Below, in pieces: positions 26,151-34,690 of a stretch of DNA of 64,000 nucleotides. The stretch lies in assembly GCF_024623325.1 (NCBI RefSeq), contig NZ_JANJZD010000004.1, positions 186,001 to 250,000 on the forward strand. The letters run 5' to 3'. The notes beneath the pieces were generated by a model. That model did no database searches, was not told the DNA's origin, and was given only the letters and a program-made list of their open reading frames with translations. Made by a program: the position numbers and the translations under genes. The first letter of the stretch is position 1. The number at the start of each line of letters is the position of its first letter. This DNA comes from Acetatifactor muris (GTDB lineage Bacteria; Bacillota; Clostridia; Lachnospirales; Lachnospiraceae).

Positions 26151-27224
26151 ATGAGGAAACTGAGAGTAGGGGTCGTCGGCTGCGGCGGAATTGCAAACGG
26201 AAAGCATCTGCCTGCCATGAAGAAAAATGGAAATTTCGAGATTGTGGCTTTCTGTGACCTGATAGAAGAAAGGGCCCAGAAGGCGAAAGAAGAATATGGA
26301 ACAGAGGATGCAGGAGTTTATACTGATTATAGAGAACTTCTGAAGGAGGATGTGGAGGCTGTTTATGTGCTGACGCCCAACAGTTCTCATGCCCCTGTCA
26401 GCATTGCGGCGCTGGAAGCGGGCAAACATGTCATGTGCGAGAAGCCCATGGCGAAAACCTATGCGGAAGCCAAAGCCATGGTGGAGACAGCAGAGCGCAC
26501 CGGGAAGATTCTGACCATCGGCTATCAGAATCGTTACCGCACCGATTCCATATATTTGAAGAAAGCCTGCGAGGCCGGAGAGCTGGGAGACATCTACTAT
26601 GCCAGGGCCCATGCAGTCCGCAGGAGAGCCGTTCCCACATGGGGGGTATTTCTGGATGAGGAGAAGCAGGGCGGCGGTCCGCTGATTGACATCGGAACCC
26701 ATGCGCTGGACCTGACTCTGTGGATGATGAACAATTATGAGCCTGAGATGGTGACAGGTTCTGTGTACCGTAAGCTTGCGGACCAGACAGAGACAGGCAA
26801 TGCCTGGGGAGACTGGGATCCAAATGTATTTACGGTGGAGGATTCCGCCTTTGGATTTATCAAGATGAAGAACGGAGCGACCATTCATCTGGAGGCATCC
26901 TGGGCTCTGAACAGCCTGGATGTGAGAGAAGCCCAGACCACGCTGTGCGGCACCAAAGCGGGAGCCGATATGGCGGATGGGCTGAGAATCAACCGTGTCA
27001 ACCACGGCAGGCAGTGTGTGGAGAAACCGGACCTGAAGGCAGGCGGTGTGGCTTTCTATGACGGAAAGGAAGAGAAAGGCAGCGATGTGGAGCAGAGAGT
27101 ATTCTACAATGCGGTGGTTAACGGCGAGCCGCTTACGGTGGAGCCCAGGCAGGCCATGGTGGTGACACAGATTCTGGAAGCTGTCTATGAGTCCGGCAGA
27201 ACCGGGAAAACGATTTATTTCTAA
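26151..27224 (+). CDS. Gfo/Idh/MocA family dehydrogenase (2)
   Basis: The 357-residue protein shows VGVVGCGGIANGKHLPAM, CEKPMAKTYAEA and GGPLIDIGTHALDLTLWMM. The ribosome binding site is AAAGGAGG. Two paralogous dehydrogenases in one operon with TIM-barrel isomerases recall clusters that oxidise a glycoside at C3, cleave it and re-reduce the keto sugar, or inositol-type pathways. The sequence does not decide between them. Confidence 0.85.
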   Translation: MRKLRVGVVGCGGIANGKHLPAMKKNGNFEIVAFCDLIEERAQKAKEEYGTEDAGVYTDYRELLKEDVEAVYVLTPNSSHAPVSIAALEAGKHVMCEKPMAKTYAEAKAMVETAERTGKILTIGYQNRYRTDSIYLKKACEAGELGDIYYARAHAVRRRAVPTWGVFLDEEKQGGGPLIDIGTHALDLTLWMMNNYEPEMVTGSVYRKLADQTETGNAWGDWDPNVFTVEDSAFGFIKMKNGATIHLEASWALNSLDVREAQTTLCGTKAGADMADGLRINRVNHGRQCVEKPDLKAGGVAFYDGKEEKGSDVEQRVFYNAVVNGEPLTVEPRQAMVVTQILEAVYESGRTGKTIYF

Positions 27225-27299
27225 ATTCTCATGCGGCTTACAGTAAATGATATTTAAAGTAAAAGAAGCGGGAACCGAGGAGAAAGGACGGACGGAAAA

Positions 27300-28076
27300 A
27301 TGAAGCTGGGAAGAATAGCATGGTTTGAAGAAGCAGATTTTCAAAGTGCGAAAGAACAGGGAATGGAATTCATCGAGCTTGATGTGAACAGCAGGGCACA
27401 GGATTTTCTGGATAACCTGGAAGTGATCCGCCGGAGGAGTCAGGACTATGAAATGCCCGTGGGTGCTGTGGGAAGATGGGGAAGCAACCGTATCGGGAAG
27501 GACGGCATCTGTCAGGAGGAACTGGAGCTGGAGTACAGACTGATTGAGGCGGCGGCCAGCTTAAACTGCGGCGTATACATTACCGGCTGCAATTATGTGG
27601 AGGAGCTGTCTTATTATGAGAACTGTGGGCTGGCAATTTCCTATTTTGAGAAGCTGATAGCCTTTGGCGCGGAAAAGGGCGTCAGGATTGCTGTCTACAA
27701 CTGCAGATGGAACAATTTTGTCTGCACGCCCATGGCATATACCATGATTCACGGATATCTGAAGGATTTATATATCAAGTATGATCCTTCTCACTGTATC
27801 TATGACGGCGGGGATTACCTGAAGGAGACCAGAGACTGGGGAGACCGTTTCCTTCATGTGCATCTGAAGGGCTCTCTTGTAATCGGCGGAGAAAGGTTTG
27901 ACGATCCGCCGGCGGGTCTGGATCAGACCAACTGGGGAGCGTTCCTTGCAATCCTCTATGCAAAGGGATACGACAGGTGCTTAAGCATTGAGCCTCATTC
28001 CGCTAAATGGACGGGTGAGCTGGGCGACAAAGGTGTTGATTATACCATTCGGTATTTTAAAAATCTGATCCTGTAA
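27300..28076 (+). CDS. Sugar phosphate isomerase/epimerase-like TIM barrel protein (2)
   Basis: This 258-residue TIM barrel is shorter than the first one (323). The C-terminal half has IKYDPSHCIYDGGDY and FLHVHLKGS with the Asp/His and His metal ligands, and CLSIEPHS with a Glu. It closes the operon and is followed by a terminator. An epimerase, isomerase or keto-glycoside lyase role is possible. Confidence 0.75.
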   Translation: MKLGRIAWFEEADFQSAKEQGMEFIELDVNSRAQDFLDNLEVIRRRSQDYEMPVGAVGRWGSNRIGKDGICQEELELEYRLIEAAASLNCGVYITGCNYVEELSYYENCGLAISYFEKLIAFGAEKGVRIAVYNCRWNNFVCTPMAYTMIHGYLKDLYIKYDPSHCIYDGGDYLKETRDWGDRFLHVHLKGSLVIGGERFDDPPAGLDQTNWGAFLAILYAKGYDRCLSIEPHSAKWTGELGDKGVDYTIRYFKNLIL

Positions 28077-28093
28077 GTATAAGGCAGAGAAAT

Positions 28094-28130
28094 AAAAGCC
28101 TCGCGGAGAACCGGGTTCCGCGGGGCTTTT
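28094..28130 (+). terminator. Terminator of the dehydrogenase/isomerase operon
   Basis: AAAAGCCTCGCGGA (from 28094) pairs with CCGCGGGGCTTTT (to 28130), with the central loop GAACCGGGTT. Confidence 0.8.
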
Positions 28131-28159
28131 GCAGCTTTTGGAAGCGCTGCAGAAAATCC

Positions 28160-28188
28160 TTTCCAATTCCCCGATAATTATATATAAT
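28160..28188 (+). promoter_or_regulatory. Promoter of the TPR-DUF4125 gene
   Basis: TTTCCA (28160-28165) and a perfect TATAAT (28183-28188) have 17-bp spacing, 40 bp before the proposed TTG start. Confidence 0.6.
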
Positions 28189-28227
28189 ATAAGTCGGAGA
28201 ACTGGATTCGTGAAGGAGAGCAGAACA

Positions 28228-30753
28228 TTGGATATCAATGAGATTTTAAGACAGGTGGACAGATATTTTGAGGAGAATAAGGGAGAGGAAGCGGAGACGC
28301 TGATGTGCAGATCCCTGGAGCAGGCTGCGGAGGAAGGAGACGAGGCCGTCCAGTTGCAGCTGCTGAATGAGCTGCTGGGGTATTACCGGGAGGTCAGCCG
28401 GAAGGAAGAGCTGGAACGGACGGCGGAGCGGGCCATAGCACTGGCAAAGCGTATGGGCCTGGAGGATACGATTCCCTATGCCACCACGCTGCTGAATGTT
28501 GCCACAGGATATCGGTCCTGCGGGAAACTGCAGGAGTCCATGGGGTATTATCTTCAGGTGCAGGAGTTATATGACAGACTGCTGAAGCCGGATGATATGT
28601 TCATGGCAGGATTGAAAAATAACATGAGTCTTCTGTATCAGGAGATGGGGGATTTTCGGGCGGCAAAGGAGAGGCAGCTGGAGGCGCTGGCCATTGCGGA
28701 GAAGAATCATGCCGTCTATGAACTGGGCGTTACCTGTGCCAATCTGGCGGGAAGCTGTATGGGCCTGGAAGAGCGGGAAGAAGCTTATAAGTATGCTATG
28801 AGATCAGTGAAACTGTTTCAGGCGGGAAATGTGGAGGACAGCCATTATGCGGCGGCTCTGGCCACACTGGGCGCATATTTTTATGCCGGAGAGGAATATG
28901 AGAAAGCGCTGCAATATTATGGGCAGGCAATGGATATCGTGGAGAGAAATCTGGGCAGAAATGCGTATTATCACAGGCTGAAGGAGTATGTGGAAGCCTG
29001 TGAGAAGGATATGGCGGCAAGTGTACGGAAGAATGCCGGGGGGACGCAGGCAAAAGGAGAAGACAGGGGAGGGAAGGCGGCAGAAATGAGACATGCAGGG
29101 GAAGAGACTGCTGAGAAGGGAAGTGCCGGAGAGAAGTCTGAGGGCACAGGACTTAGGCTGGCCAGGGATTACTATGAGACGTTCGGAAGGCTCATGATAG
29201 AGAAGGAATTCCCAGCCTATATGGGTAAGATTGCCGTGGGACTTGCAGGAAGAGGCTCCGACTGCTTCGGATACGACGACGAGGCATCCCGGGACCATGA
29301 CTGGGGACCGGATTTCTGTATGTGGGTGACGGATGAGACCTGGCAGGAAATCGGGGAGGCGCTGCAGCAGGCTTATGAGAAGCTGCCGGAAGAATTTCAG
29401 GGCTATAGGAAAGCACCCCATAAAAACGGGCGCAACAGACGGGGAGTAATCAGAATTTCCGATTTTTACCGGGGATTGGTTGGGACGGATGTGTACAGTC
29501 AGATAGACTGGCGCAGCGTTCAGGACAGTTCCCTGGCAGCGGCTGTGAACGGTGAGATTTTCCGGGATGAGGAAGGGATTTTCTCCGCTTTCCGGGAGGC
29601 GCTGCGGCAGGGATATCCGGAGGAAATCCGTTATCTGAAGCTGGCGGAGAGCGCTGCGCGGTATGCCCAGACGGCTCAGTATAACTATCCGAGAATGCAT
29701 CGGCGGGGAGACCTGCTCACGGCCCGCATGATGGTGTGGGACGGTATAAAAGAGGCTATGAAACTGCAATATTATATAGAAGGGAAATACCCGCCCCATG
29801 ACAAATGGCTGTTCCGGGGCCTGCAGGAATCCGCGGAAGGCAGGGCTGCTGCGGCACTGCTTGAGAAGATTGCGGGCGGCGGGAATAGCCCGGAAAGAGA
29901 TGACAATCTGTGTTCCGGGACGGAGGAAAGTTCCGGGAATAACAAGGCGGAAGCGGGGAAAGGCGCATGGGCTGGTGACAGGGAAAATCCGGATGCTGTT
30001 CTCCGGCAGATAGAACAGGCAGGGGAATTCTTCGCTATGGAGATGTACAGAAGGGACCTGATCAGTGACACGGACAGCTATCTGGACGCCCACAGCGAAG
30101 AGCTGGTATATAAGGCTTCTCTGGCGGTGAAGTCTGAAAAGGAGCTGGTGAAGGACATTGCCAGACTGGAGTTCGAAGCTTTTGACAAGGTGAAAAACGA
30201 GGGAGGACGGGCAAGCTGTCAGGATGACTGGCCTACCTTTTATGTGATGCGCAGCAGTCAGTATCTCACCTGGAACAGGACTATGCTGATGCAGTATCTC
30301 TATGATTTTTATCGGGAATATCACAGGGGACATAATCTGATAGAGGAAAAATACGGAAGGATGATGGAGAGCACTGCACCGGAGGAATATGAGAAAATCA
30401 AGGCGCATTTCCCGGAACTTTCTCCGGAGAAGAAGCAGATTATCGAGCAGATTGTGGGAATGCAGGTGGGCTGGATGGAGGAATTTGCCGAAAACTATCC
30501 GGCGCTTGCCCAAAATGCAAGGAATATCCATACCACGGAAGATAATCCGCTGGATACTTCCTATGAGACTTATCTGAGAGGCGAGCTGGGAACCTATTCC
30601 GACAAAATGCTGGAGCTGTATGGCAGATATGTGGTGGATTATGCCCGCACCGGAAGAAACCTGACCTATGCCATTATGGAAAACAGTGTAAAAATGTACG
30701 GGTATGGCAGCGTAGAGGAGGCGAACAGGACCGGTGGGAGAGGGGAATCATAA
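28228..30753 (+). CDS. TPR protein fused to DUF4037-like and DUF4125 domains
   Basis: I place the start at TTG 28228, seated behind AAGGAG and downstream of the promoter, giving 841 residues. The frame is open further upstream, but only across the promoter and terminator. Residues ~1-290 are tetratricopeptide repeats (YATTLLNVATGYRSCGKLQE, MSLLYQEMGDFRAAKE). A charged linker follows. The nucleotidyltransferase-like DUF4037 part has GRGSDCFGYDDEASRDHDWG, and a C-terminal DUF4125 domain occupies roughly the last 230 residues. The family is known mainly from gut Clostridia and has no proven function. Confidence 0.7.
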   Translation: MDINEILRQVDRYFEENKGEEAETLMCRSLEQAAEEGDEAVQLQLLNELLGYYREVSRKEELERTAERAIALAKRMGLEDTIPYATTLLNVATGYRSCGKLQESMGYYLQVQELYDRLLKPDDMFMAGLKNNMSLLYQEMGDFRAAKERQLEALAIAEKNHAVYELGVTCANLAGSCMGLEEREEAYKYAMRSVKLFQAGNVEDSHYAAALATLGAYFYAGEEYEKALQYYGQAMDIVERNLGRNAYYHRLKEYVEACEKDMAASVRKNAGGTQAKGEDRGGKAAEMRHAGEETAEKGSAGEKSEGTGLRLARDYYETFGRLMIEKEFPAYMGKIAVGLAGRGSDCFGYDDEASRDHDWGPDFCMWVTDETWQEIGEALQQAYEKLPEEFQGYRKAPHKNGRNRRGVIRISDFYRGLVGTDVYSQIDWRSVQDSSLAAAVNGEIFRDEEGIFSAFREALRQGYPEEIRYLKLAESAARYAQTAQYNYPRMHRRGDLLTARMMVWDGIKEAMKLQYYIEGKYPPHDKWLFRGLQESAEGRAAAALLEKIAGGGNSPERDDNLCSGTEESSGNNKAEAGKGAWAGDRENPDAVLRQIEQAGEFFAMEMYRRDLISDTDSYLDAHSEELVYKASLAVKSEKELVKDIARLEFEAFDKVKNEGGRASCQDDWPTFYVMRSSQYLTWNRTMLMQYLYDFYREYHRGHNLIEEKYGRMMESTAPEEYEKIKAHFPELSPEKKQIIEQIVGMQVGWMEEFAENYPALAQNARNIHTTEDNPLDTSYETYLRGELGTYSDKMLELYGRYVVDYARTGRNLTYAIMENSVKMYGYGSVEEANRTGGRGES

Positions 30754-30765
30754 ACAAGGAAAGAT

Positions 30766-30838
30766 CAGTTGACGCTGGAATTTTTTAGAAGAAATTCCAG
30801 ATGATGAATATCGTAAAAGCGTCAACTGCGGATAAGTG
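30766..30838 (+). repeat. Long inverted repeat after the DUF4125 gene
   Basis: CAGTTGACGCT (30766-30776) and AGCGTCAACTG (30828-30838) are perfect 11-bp arms, with a second stem GGAATTT/AAATTCC inside. No U-run follows, so it may stabilise the mRNA rather than terminate it. Confidence 0.6.
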
Positions 30839-30951
30839 TCATAAAAATTACACACACTGAAATCAGTCTGTAGATTCCGGTGACGATTTCTCTGACGGAG
30901 CGTTTCCGGAACGTTCAGACAGTCGAATGACAAAGGAAAGGAGTGTGTGTA

Positions 30952-31209
30952 ATGGATTTTTATGGAATGAACGGATATTATGGCGGGCTGCCATTTACAG
31001 ATCTGCCTCTGGGCCTCGGAATGGGGCTGACAGCAAACGAGGCTGCGCTCAACGGTTACGCGGGGCTGACGGAAGCCCAGAAGGAGAAAGTGATTCTGCG
31101 CTGTAAGGATGCCAGGACAAAGGGAGAAATGCAGCATATTGTGGATTCTCTCGTGCCCGGGACGGATGTGCAGGAAATTGTGGAAGAAGAGAAGGACAGC
31201 TTTTCGTGA
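30952..31209 (+). CDS. Small conserved protein of unknown function
   Basis: The 85-residue protein starts behind AAAGGAG. It has a Gly/Tyr/Leu-rich N-terminus (MDFYGMNGYYGGLP) and an acidic helical C-terminal half (LTEAQKEKVILRCKDARTKG, then HIVDSLVP). I recall similar short proteins in Lachnospiraceae but no assigned role. It ends three bases before the convergent SDR gene. Confidence 0.6.
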   Translation: MDFYGMNGYYGGLPFTDLPLGLGMGLTANEAALNGYAGLTEAQKEKVILRCKDARTKGEMQHIVDSLVPGTDVQEIVEEEKDSFS

Positions 31210-31212
31210 CAC

Positions 31213-31944
31213 TCAGGTCTGCCATCCTCCATCCAGGGTGATAATCTGGCCGGTCATGTATTCGGGGGCATGGGCCACCTGGTAAATCAGCCGGGCGGCC
31301 TCGGCAGGAGTACCGGCTCTGCCTGCGGGAATTTCCTCCTGAAGTGACGCCATGTCTTCCGGAGACAGGCAGGCGTTCATGGCAGTGTCGATGAGACCGC
31401 AGGCCACGGCGTTGACCTGAATATTGCTGGGGGCCAGCTCCTTTGCCAGAGCTCTGGTGAAGGCGTTCATGCCGCCTTTGGAGGCAGAATAGGCTGTTTC
31501 CATGGAGGCGCCCCTGGCACCCCAGACAGAGGACACATTTATGATTCTGCCCCGGTGCTTTTGCAGCATAAGCGGGATGGCGGCACGGCAGGTATAGAAG
31601 CACGAATCCAGATTGACTGCCATAATCTGATGCCATTGAGCGGAGGTCATCTGGGACAGCAGACCGAAATGAGCCATGCCGGCATTGTTCACCAGTATGT
31701 CGAGGGCATGGACATGGGCAAAAAGGCGTTCCACATCGGCTTCGCAGCCCATATCTGCCTGAACGGGCAGGCAGGTGATACCGTGGGTGCGTTCCAGCTC
31801 CACTGCCAGAGTCTCCAGCTCCTTCACGGAACGGCTGCAGGTGAGAATCAGGTGATAGCCATGGGCGCTGAAAAGCTCCGCTGCGGCTTTGCCGATGCCT
31901 CTGGAGGCGCCGGTGATAAGTGCATATTTTTCAGGAACAGACAT
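31213..31944 (-). CDS. SDR family oxidoreductase
   Basis: The 243-residue short-chain dehydrogenase starts at 31944 behind GAGGAG; the longer frame to 32037 lacks a site. It has TGASRGIGKAAA (cofactor loop), ILVNNAGMAHFG, INVSSVWG (catalytic Ser) and YSASKGG (catalytic Tyr-x-x-x-Lys). The closing TGQIITLDGGWQT is typical of FabG-like 3-oxoacyl-ACP reductases or sugar dehydrogenases. The substrate is unknown. It is divergent from the thioredoxin reductase gene. Confidence 0.85.
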   Translation of the reverse strand: MSVPEKYALITGASRGIGKAAAELFSAHGYHLILTCSRSVKELETLAVELERTHGITCLPVQADMGCEADVERLFAHVHALDILVNNAGMAHFGLLSQMTSAQWHQIMAVNLDSCFYTCRAAIPLMLQKHRGRIINVSSVWGARGASMETAYSASKGGMNAFTRALAKELAPSNIQVNAVACGLIDTAMNACLSPEDMASLQEEIPAGRAGTPAEAARLIYQVAHAPEYMTGQIITLDGGWQT

Positions 31945-32067
31945 GTGCGGGAATCTCCTCTCAGGACGTTTTGGATTCAGTATATCATTGCCCGGAGAAT
32001 TTTTCCACTGTTCCCTGTGATAAAATGCGGAAATCAAATAATATATGAAATGGAGACGGAGGGTAAA

Positions 32068-32976
32068 ATGTACGATTTAATCATTATTGGTTCGGGTCCT
32101 GCGGGACTTTCAGCAGCTGTATATGCCAGGCGGGCGGGGCTGAATCTTCTGGTGCTGGAGAAGAATCCCATGAGCGGCGGTCAGGTGCTGAATACTTATG
32201 AGGTGGACAATTACCTGGGGATGCCGGGTATGGATGGATTTGACATGGGGGTGAAATTCAGAGAACATGCGGATAAGCTGGGGGTGGAATTTAAGGAGGC
32301 TCAGGTGCTGGCTCTGGAGGATAAGGGAGACCGCAGGGTGCTGCACACAGACAGCGGCGAGATGGAGAGCAGAGCTGTGATTCTGGCCACAGGTGCGGTG
32401 CATGCTCTTCTGGAGGTTCCCGGGGAGGAGAGACTGACCGGAAGGGGAGTCTCCTACTGTGCTACCTGTGACGGCGCCTTTTTCCGGGGGAAGACGGTGG
32501 CTGTCGCAGGGGGCGGCGATGTAGCTCTGGAGGATGCCATCTATCTGGCCCGGACCTGTGAGAAAGTCTTCCTGATTCACAGAAGAGACGAACTGCGGGG
32601 AGCCTTTATCCTGCAGGAGGAACTGAAAAAGCTGCCCAATGTGGAGGTTCTGTACAGCCATGTGGTGGAAGAAATCCTGGGAGAAGACAGCGTGGAGGGC
32701 ATCCGGATTAAGGACAGGAAGACCGGCGAAACGGCGATTCTGTCTGTGGCAGGGATTTTCGTGGCGGTAGGAATCCGGCCCGGCACTGAGCTGGTACGGG
32801 AACTGGCCGACTGTGACGAGAACGGTTATGTGCTGGCAGGGGAGGATTGTGTCACCAGCGTCCCGGGACTGTTCGCTGCAGGGGACGTCCGGAAGAAGCC
32901 CCTTCGTCAGATTTCCACCGCCGTGTCAGACGGCGCGAACGCCGCCGTATCTGCAGGAAATTTCTGTAAACAGTAA
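32068..32976 (+). CDS. trxB: Thioredoxin reductase
   Basis: The 302-residue flavoprotein starts at ATG 32068 behind CGGAGGG. It has the FAD motif IIGSGPAGLSAAVYARRAG, the redox pair CATC with Cys131 and Cys134, the NADPH motif VAGGGDVALEDA and the C-terminal FAAGDVRKKPLRQ. This is the standard low-molecular-weight TrxB. No thioredoxin gene is adjacent. A terminator follows. Confidence 0.85.
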   Translation: MYDLIIIGSGPAGLSAAVYARRAGLNLLVLEKNPMSGGQVLNTYEVDNYLGMPGMDGFDMGVKFREHADKLGVEFKEAQVLALEDKGDRRVLHTDSGEMESRAVILATGAVHALLEVPGEERLTGRGVSYCATCDGAFFRGKTVAVAGGGDVALEDAIYLARTCEKVFLIHRRDELRGAFILQEELKKLPNVEVLYSHVVEEILGEDSVEGIRIKDRKTGETAILSVAGIFVAVGIRPGTELVRELADCDENGYVLAGEDCVTSVPGLFAAGDVRKKPLRQISTAVSDGANAAVSAGNFCKQ

Positions 32977-33016
32977 TTTGAAGTAATAATTAAAAAAAAG
33001 AAAAGATTTTTTGAAG

Positions 33017-33048
33017 AAAGAATTGCCTGATTTAGGCAATTCTTTTTT
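33017..33048 (+). terminator. Terminator after trxB
   Basis: AAGAATTGCC (33018-33027) pairs with GGCAATTCTT (33035-33044), followed by T's to 33048. Confidence 0.8.
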
Positions 33049-33111
33049 GAAATATGCCGGAAAGACCGAAAAACAGGCATTTCTGGAAAGCAGACATATT
33101 TTTTACATGGG

Positions 33112-33140
33112 TTGACAAAATTAAGAAACAGTGTTATATT
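33112..33140 (+). promoter_or_regulatory. Promoter of the SH3-NlpC/P60 gene
   Basis: TTGACA (33112-33117) and TATATT (33135-33140) have 17-bp spacing. The predicted 5' leader is about 105 nt and AT-rich; I see no known riboswitch in it. Confidence 0.75.
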
Positions 33141-33251
33141 TATTAACAGATTTAATAACTTTGTAATAAATTATAGATAAAGGCGTAATTTTTCCGGCAG
33201 ATAAAAGTCCCGGATGTACATATTTTTCAGAGACGAAAAGAGGAGATTAAG

Positions 33252-34439
33252 ATGATACGTAATGTGAAAAGGATGTCAGCTTATGTGTTAACCGCAGCAA
33301 TTGCTTTTTCCGGAATGAGTATCACGGCCCAGGCCTCCGGCTCCATTTTGCCGGGCGGCGGTGTGAGTCTGGCCCTGTCCAATGGGAATAAGCTTGAAGA
33401 TATAACCACAGATGTACCTACAATGCCCATTCAGTCCATTATGGAATGGATGCAGGAAGTGGATGAGGATGTTCCCTCGCAGCCCACGGAAGAGGATCTG
33501 TTCAAAAATCTGGTGATTGCGCAGGTGACGAATTACGTGAACGTCAGAAGTCTTCCCAGCGAAGAAGGAGAGATATTAGGTAAGCTTTACAATAATTCCG
33601 TGGGAACCTTTATTCAGGAGGAAAACGGATGGTATCAGATTACTTCGGGCAGTGTGACCGGATATGTGAAAGCGGAATACTGTGTTACCGGTGAGGCGGC
33701 TGTGGAGATTGCAAAGCGGGTTGGTAAGCGGATTGCCACAGTGACTACCGAGACTTTGTTCGTACGTGTGGAACCCAGCACGGAATGTTCCATCATGGGA
33801 ATGGTTCCCGAGGCTGATGATCTCCTGGTGCTGGAGGAGACCGAAGGCTGGGTGAAGGTTGATGTAGAAGAAGGTACAGGCTGGGTATCCACGGAATATG
33901 TGTCTTTACATAGCGAGTTTGTCCAGGCTGAATCTAAGGAAGAGGAAGAGAGACGTCTGGCAAAGGAAGCTGAGGAGAGAAGAAAGGCGCAGGAAGCAGC
34001 TGCAAAGAAGGCGGCACAGAATGCGGCTTCGCAGGGTACTCAGAACAGTGTGCCCGCGCAGGAGTCCGTCTCCTACAGTGTCAGCGGCGGCAGCGAAATG
34101 GGAGCGGCAGTGGCACAGTATGGACTGCAGTTCGTGGGAAATCCTTATGTATACGGCGGTAGCAGCCTGACCAACGGCGCCGACTGTTCCGGATTTGTCA
34201 TGAGTGTCTATGCGAACTTTGGTGTGAGTCTGCCCCACTCTTCTTCGGCAGATCGCTCTCAGGGATATGCGGTAGACGGTCTGGCCAATGCACAGCCCGG
34301 AGACATCGTGTGCTACTCCGGACATGTGGGCATTTATATCGGAGACGGACAGATTGTACATGCGTCCAACTCCAAGACCGGAATCATCGTTTCCAATGCA
34401 GGCTACAGAAACATTCTGGCAATCAGAAGAATCTTCTAA
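33252..34439 (+). CDS. Secreted SH3-domain NlpC/P60 peptidoglycan endopeptidase
   Basis: The 395-residue protein has a signal peptide (to about TAQASG, residue 30). Two bacterial SH3 domains follow (about 95-155 with VTNYVNVRSLPSEEG, and 160-220 with TLFVRVEPSTE). An Ala/Glu/Lys-rich coiled linker (about 225-265) leads to a C-terminal NlpC/P60 domain with catalytic Cys312 in NGADCSGFV and the His in GHVGIYIG. It would cut peptide stems in the wall. It stands alone between a promoter and a terminator. Confidence 0.9.
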   Translation: MIRNVKRMSAYVLTAAIAFSGMSITAQASGSILPGGGVSLALSNGNKLEDITTDVPTMPIQSIMEWMQEVDEDVPSQPTEEDLFKNLVIAQVTNYVNVRSLPSEEGEILGKLYNNSVGTFIQEENGWYQITSGSVTGYVKAEYCVTGEAAVEIAKRVGKRIATVTTETLFVRVEPSTECSIMGMVPEADDLLVLEETEGWVKVDVEEGTGWVSTEYVSLHSEFVQAESKEEEERRLAKEAEERRKAQEAAAKKAAQNAASQGTQNSVPAQESVSYSVSGGSEMGAAVAQYGLQFVGNPYVYGGSSLTNGADCSGFVMSVYANFGVSLPHSSSADRSQGYAVDGLANAQPGDIVCYSGHVGIYIGDGQIVHASNSKTGIIVSNAGYRNILAIRRIF

Positions 34440-34479
34440 GTCGGAATGCACTCGGATTTCAATTTCAATGTGATATCAC

Positions 34480-34509
34480 AGGCCGTACCCGGCGGGGTAC
34501 GGCCTTTTA
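34480..34509 (+). terminator. Terminator after the NlpC/P60 gene
   Basis: AGGCCGTACC (34480-34489) pairs with GGTACGGCCT (34496-34505), followed by TTTT. Confidence 0.8.
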
Positions 34510-34593
34510 AAATGGCAGAAGTTTCATATTTTGCTTGCTTCCCGAGTGGAAAATGTGTAAAAATAGTAGAATAGAGGCAGCAATAAATATCAT

Positions 34594-34646
34594 TTATACA
34601 CAATTTTATACACAGTATCCACAGGAAATTGTGAGATTTGTCCACA
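34594..34646 (+). promoter_or_regulatory. Cluster of DnaA-box-like 9-mers before the response regulator gene
   Basis: TTATACACA occurs at 34594-34602 and 34606-34614, both exact matches to the TTATNCACA consensus. GTATCCACA (34615-34623) and TTGTCCACA (34638-34646) each differ from TTATCCACA at one position. A dyad CACAATTT/AAATTGTG (34599-34606 and 34626-34633) overlaps them. No dnaA or dnaN gene is near, so this is not an obvious origin. Confidence 0.45.
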
Positions 34647-34690
34647 TACAGAAGAAGCGGAAGAGAAAACGCGGAGAGAGGAAGGAAGCT

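Noticed and set aside
24032..28076. Complete Dgp-type C-deglycosylation operon
   Set aside because: The small DgpB-like partner is not visible, so only a general glycoside or polyol oxidation role can be proposed.
33141..33251. c-di-AMP (ydaO-type) riboswitch before the NlpC/P60 gene, a common pairing
   Set aside because: The leader is only about 105 nt, AT-rich, and shows none of the conserved core blocks.
34594..34646. Chromosomal replication origin
   Set aside because: DnaA-like boxes are present, but dnaA, dnaN, rpmH and an AT-rich unwinding element are absent; the genes around are unrelated.
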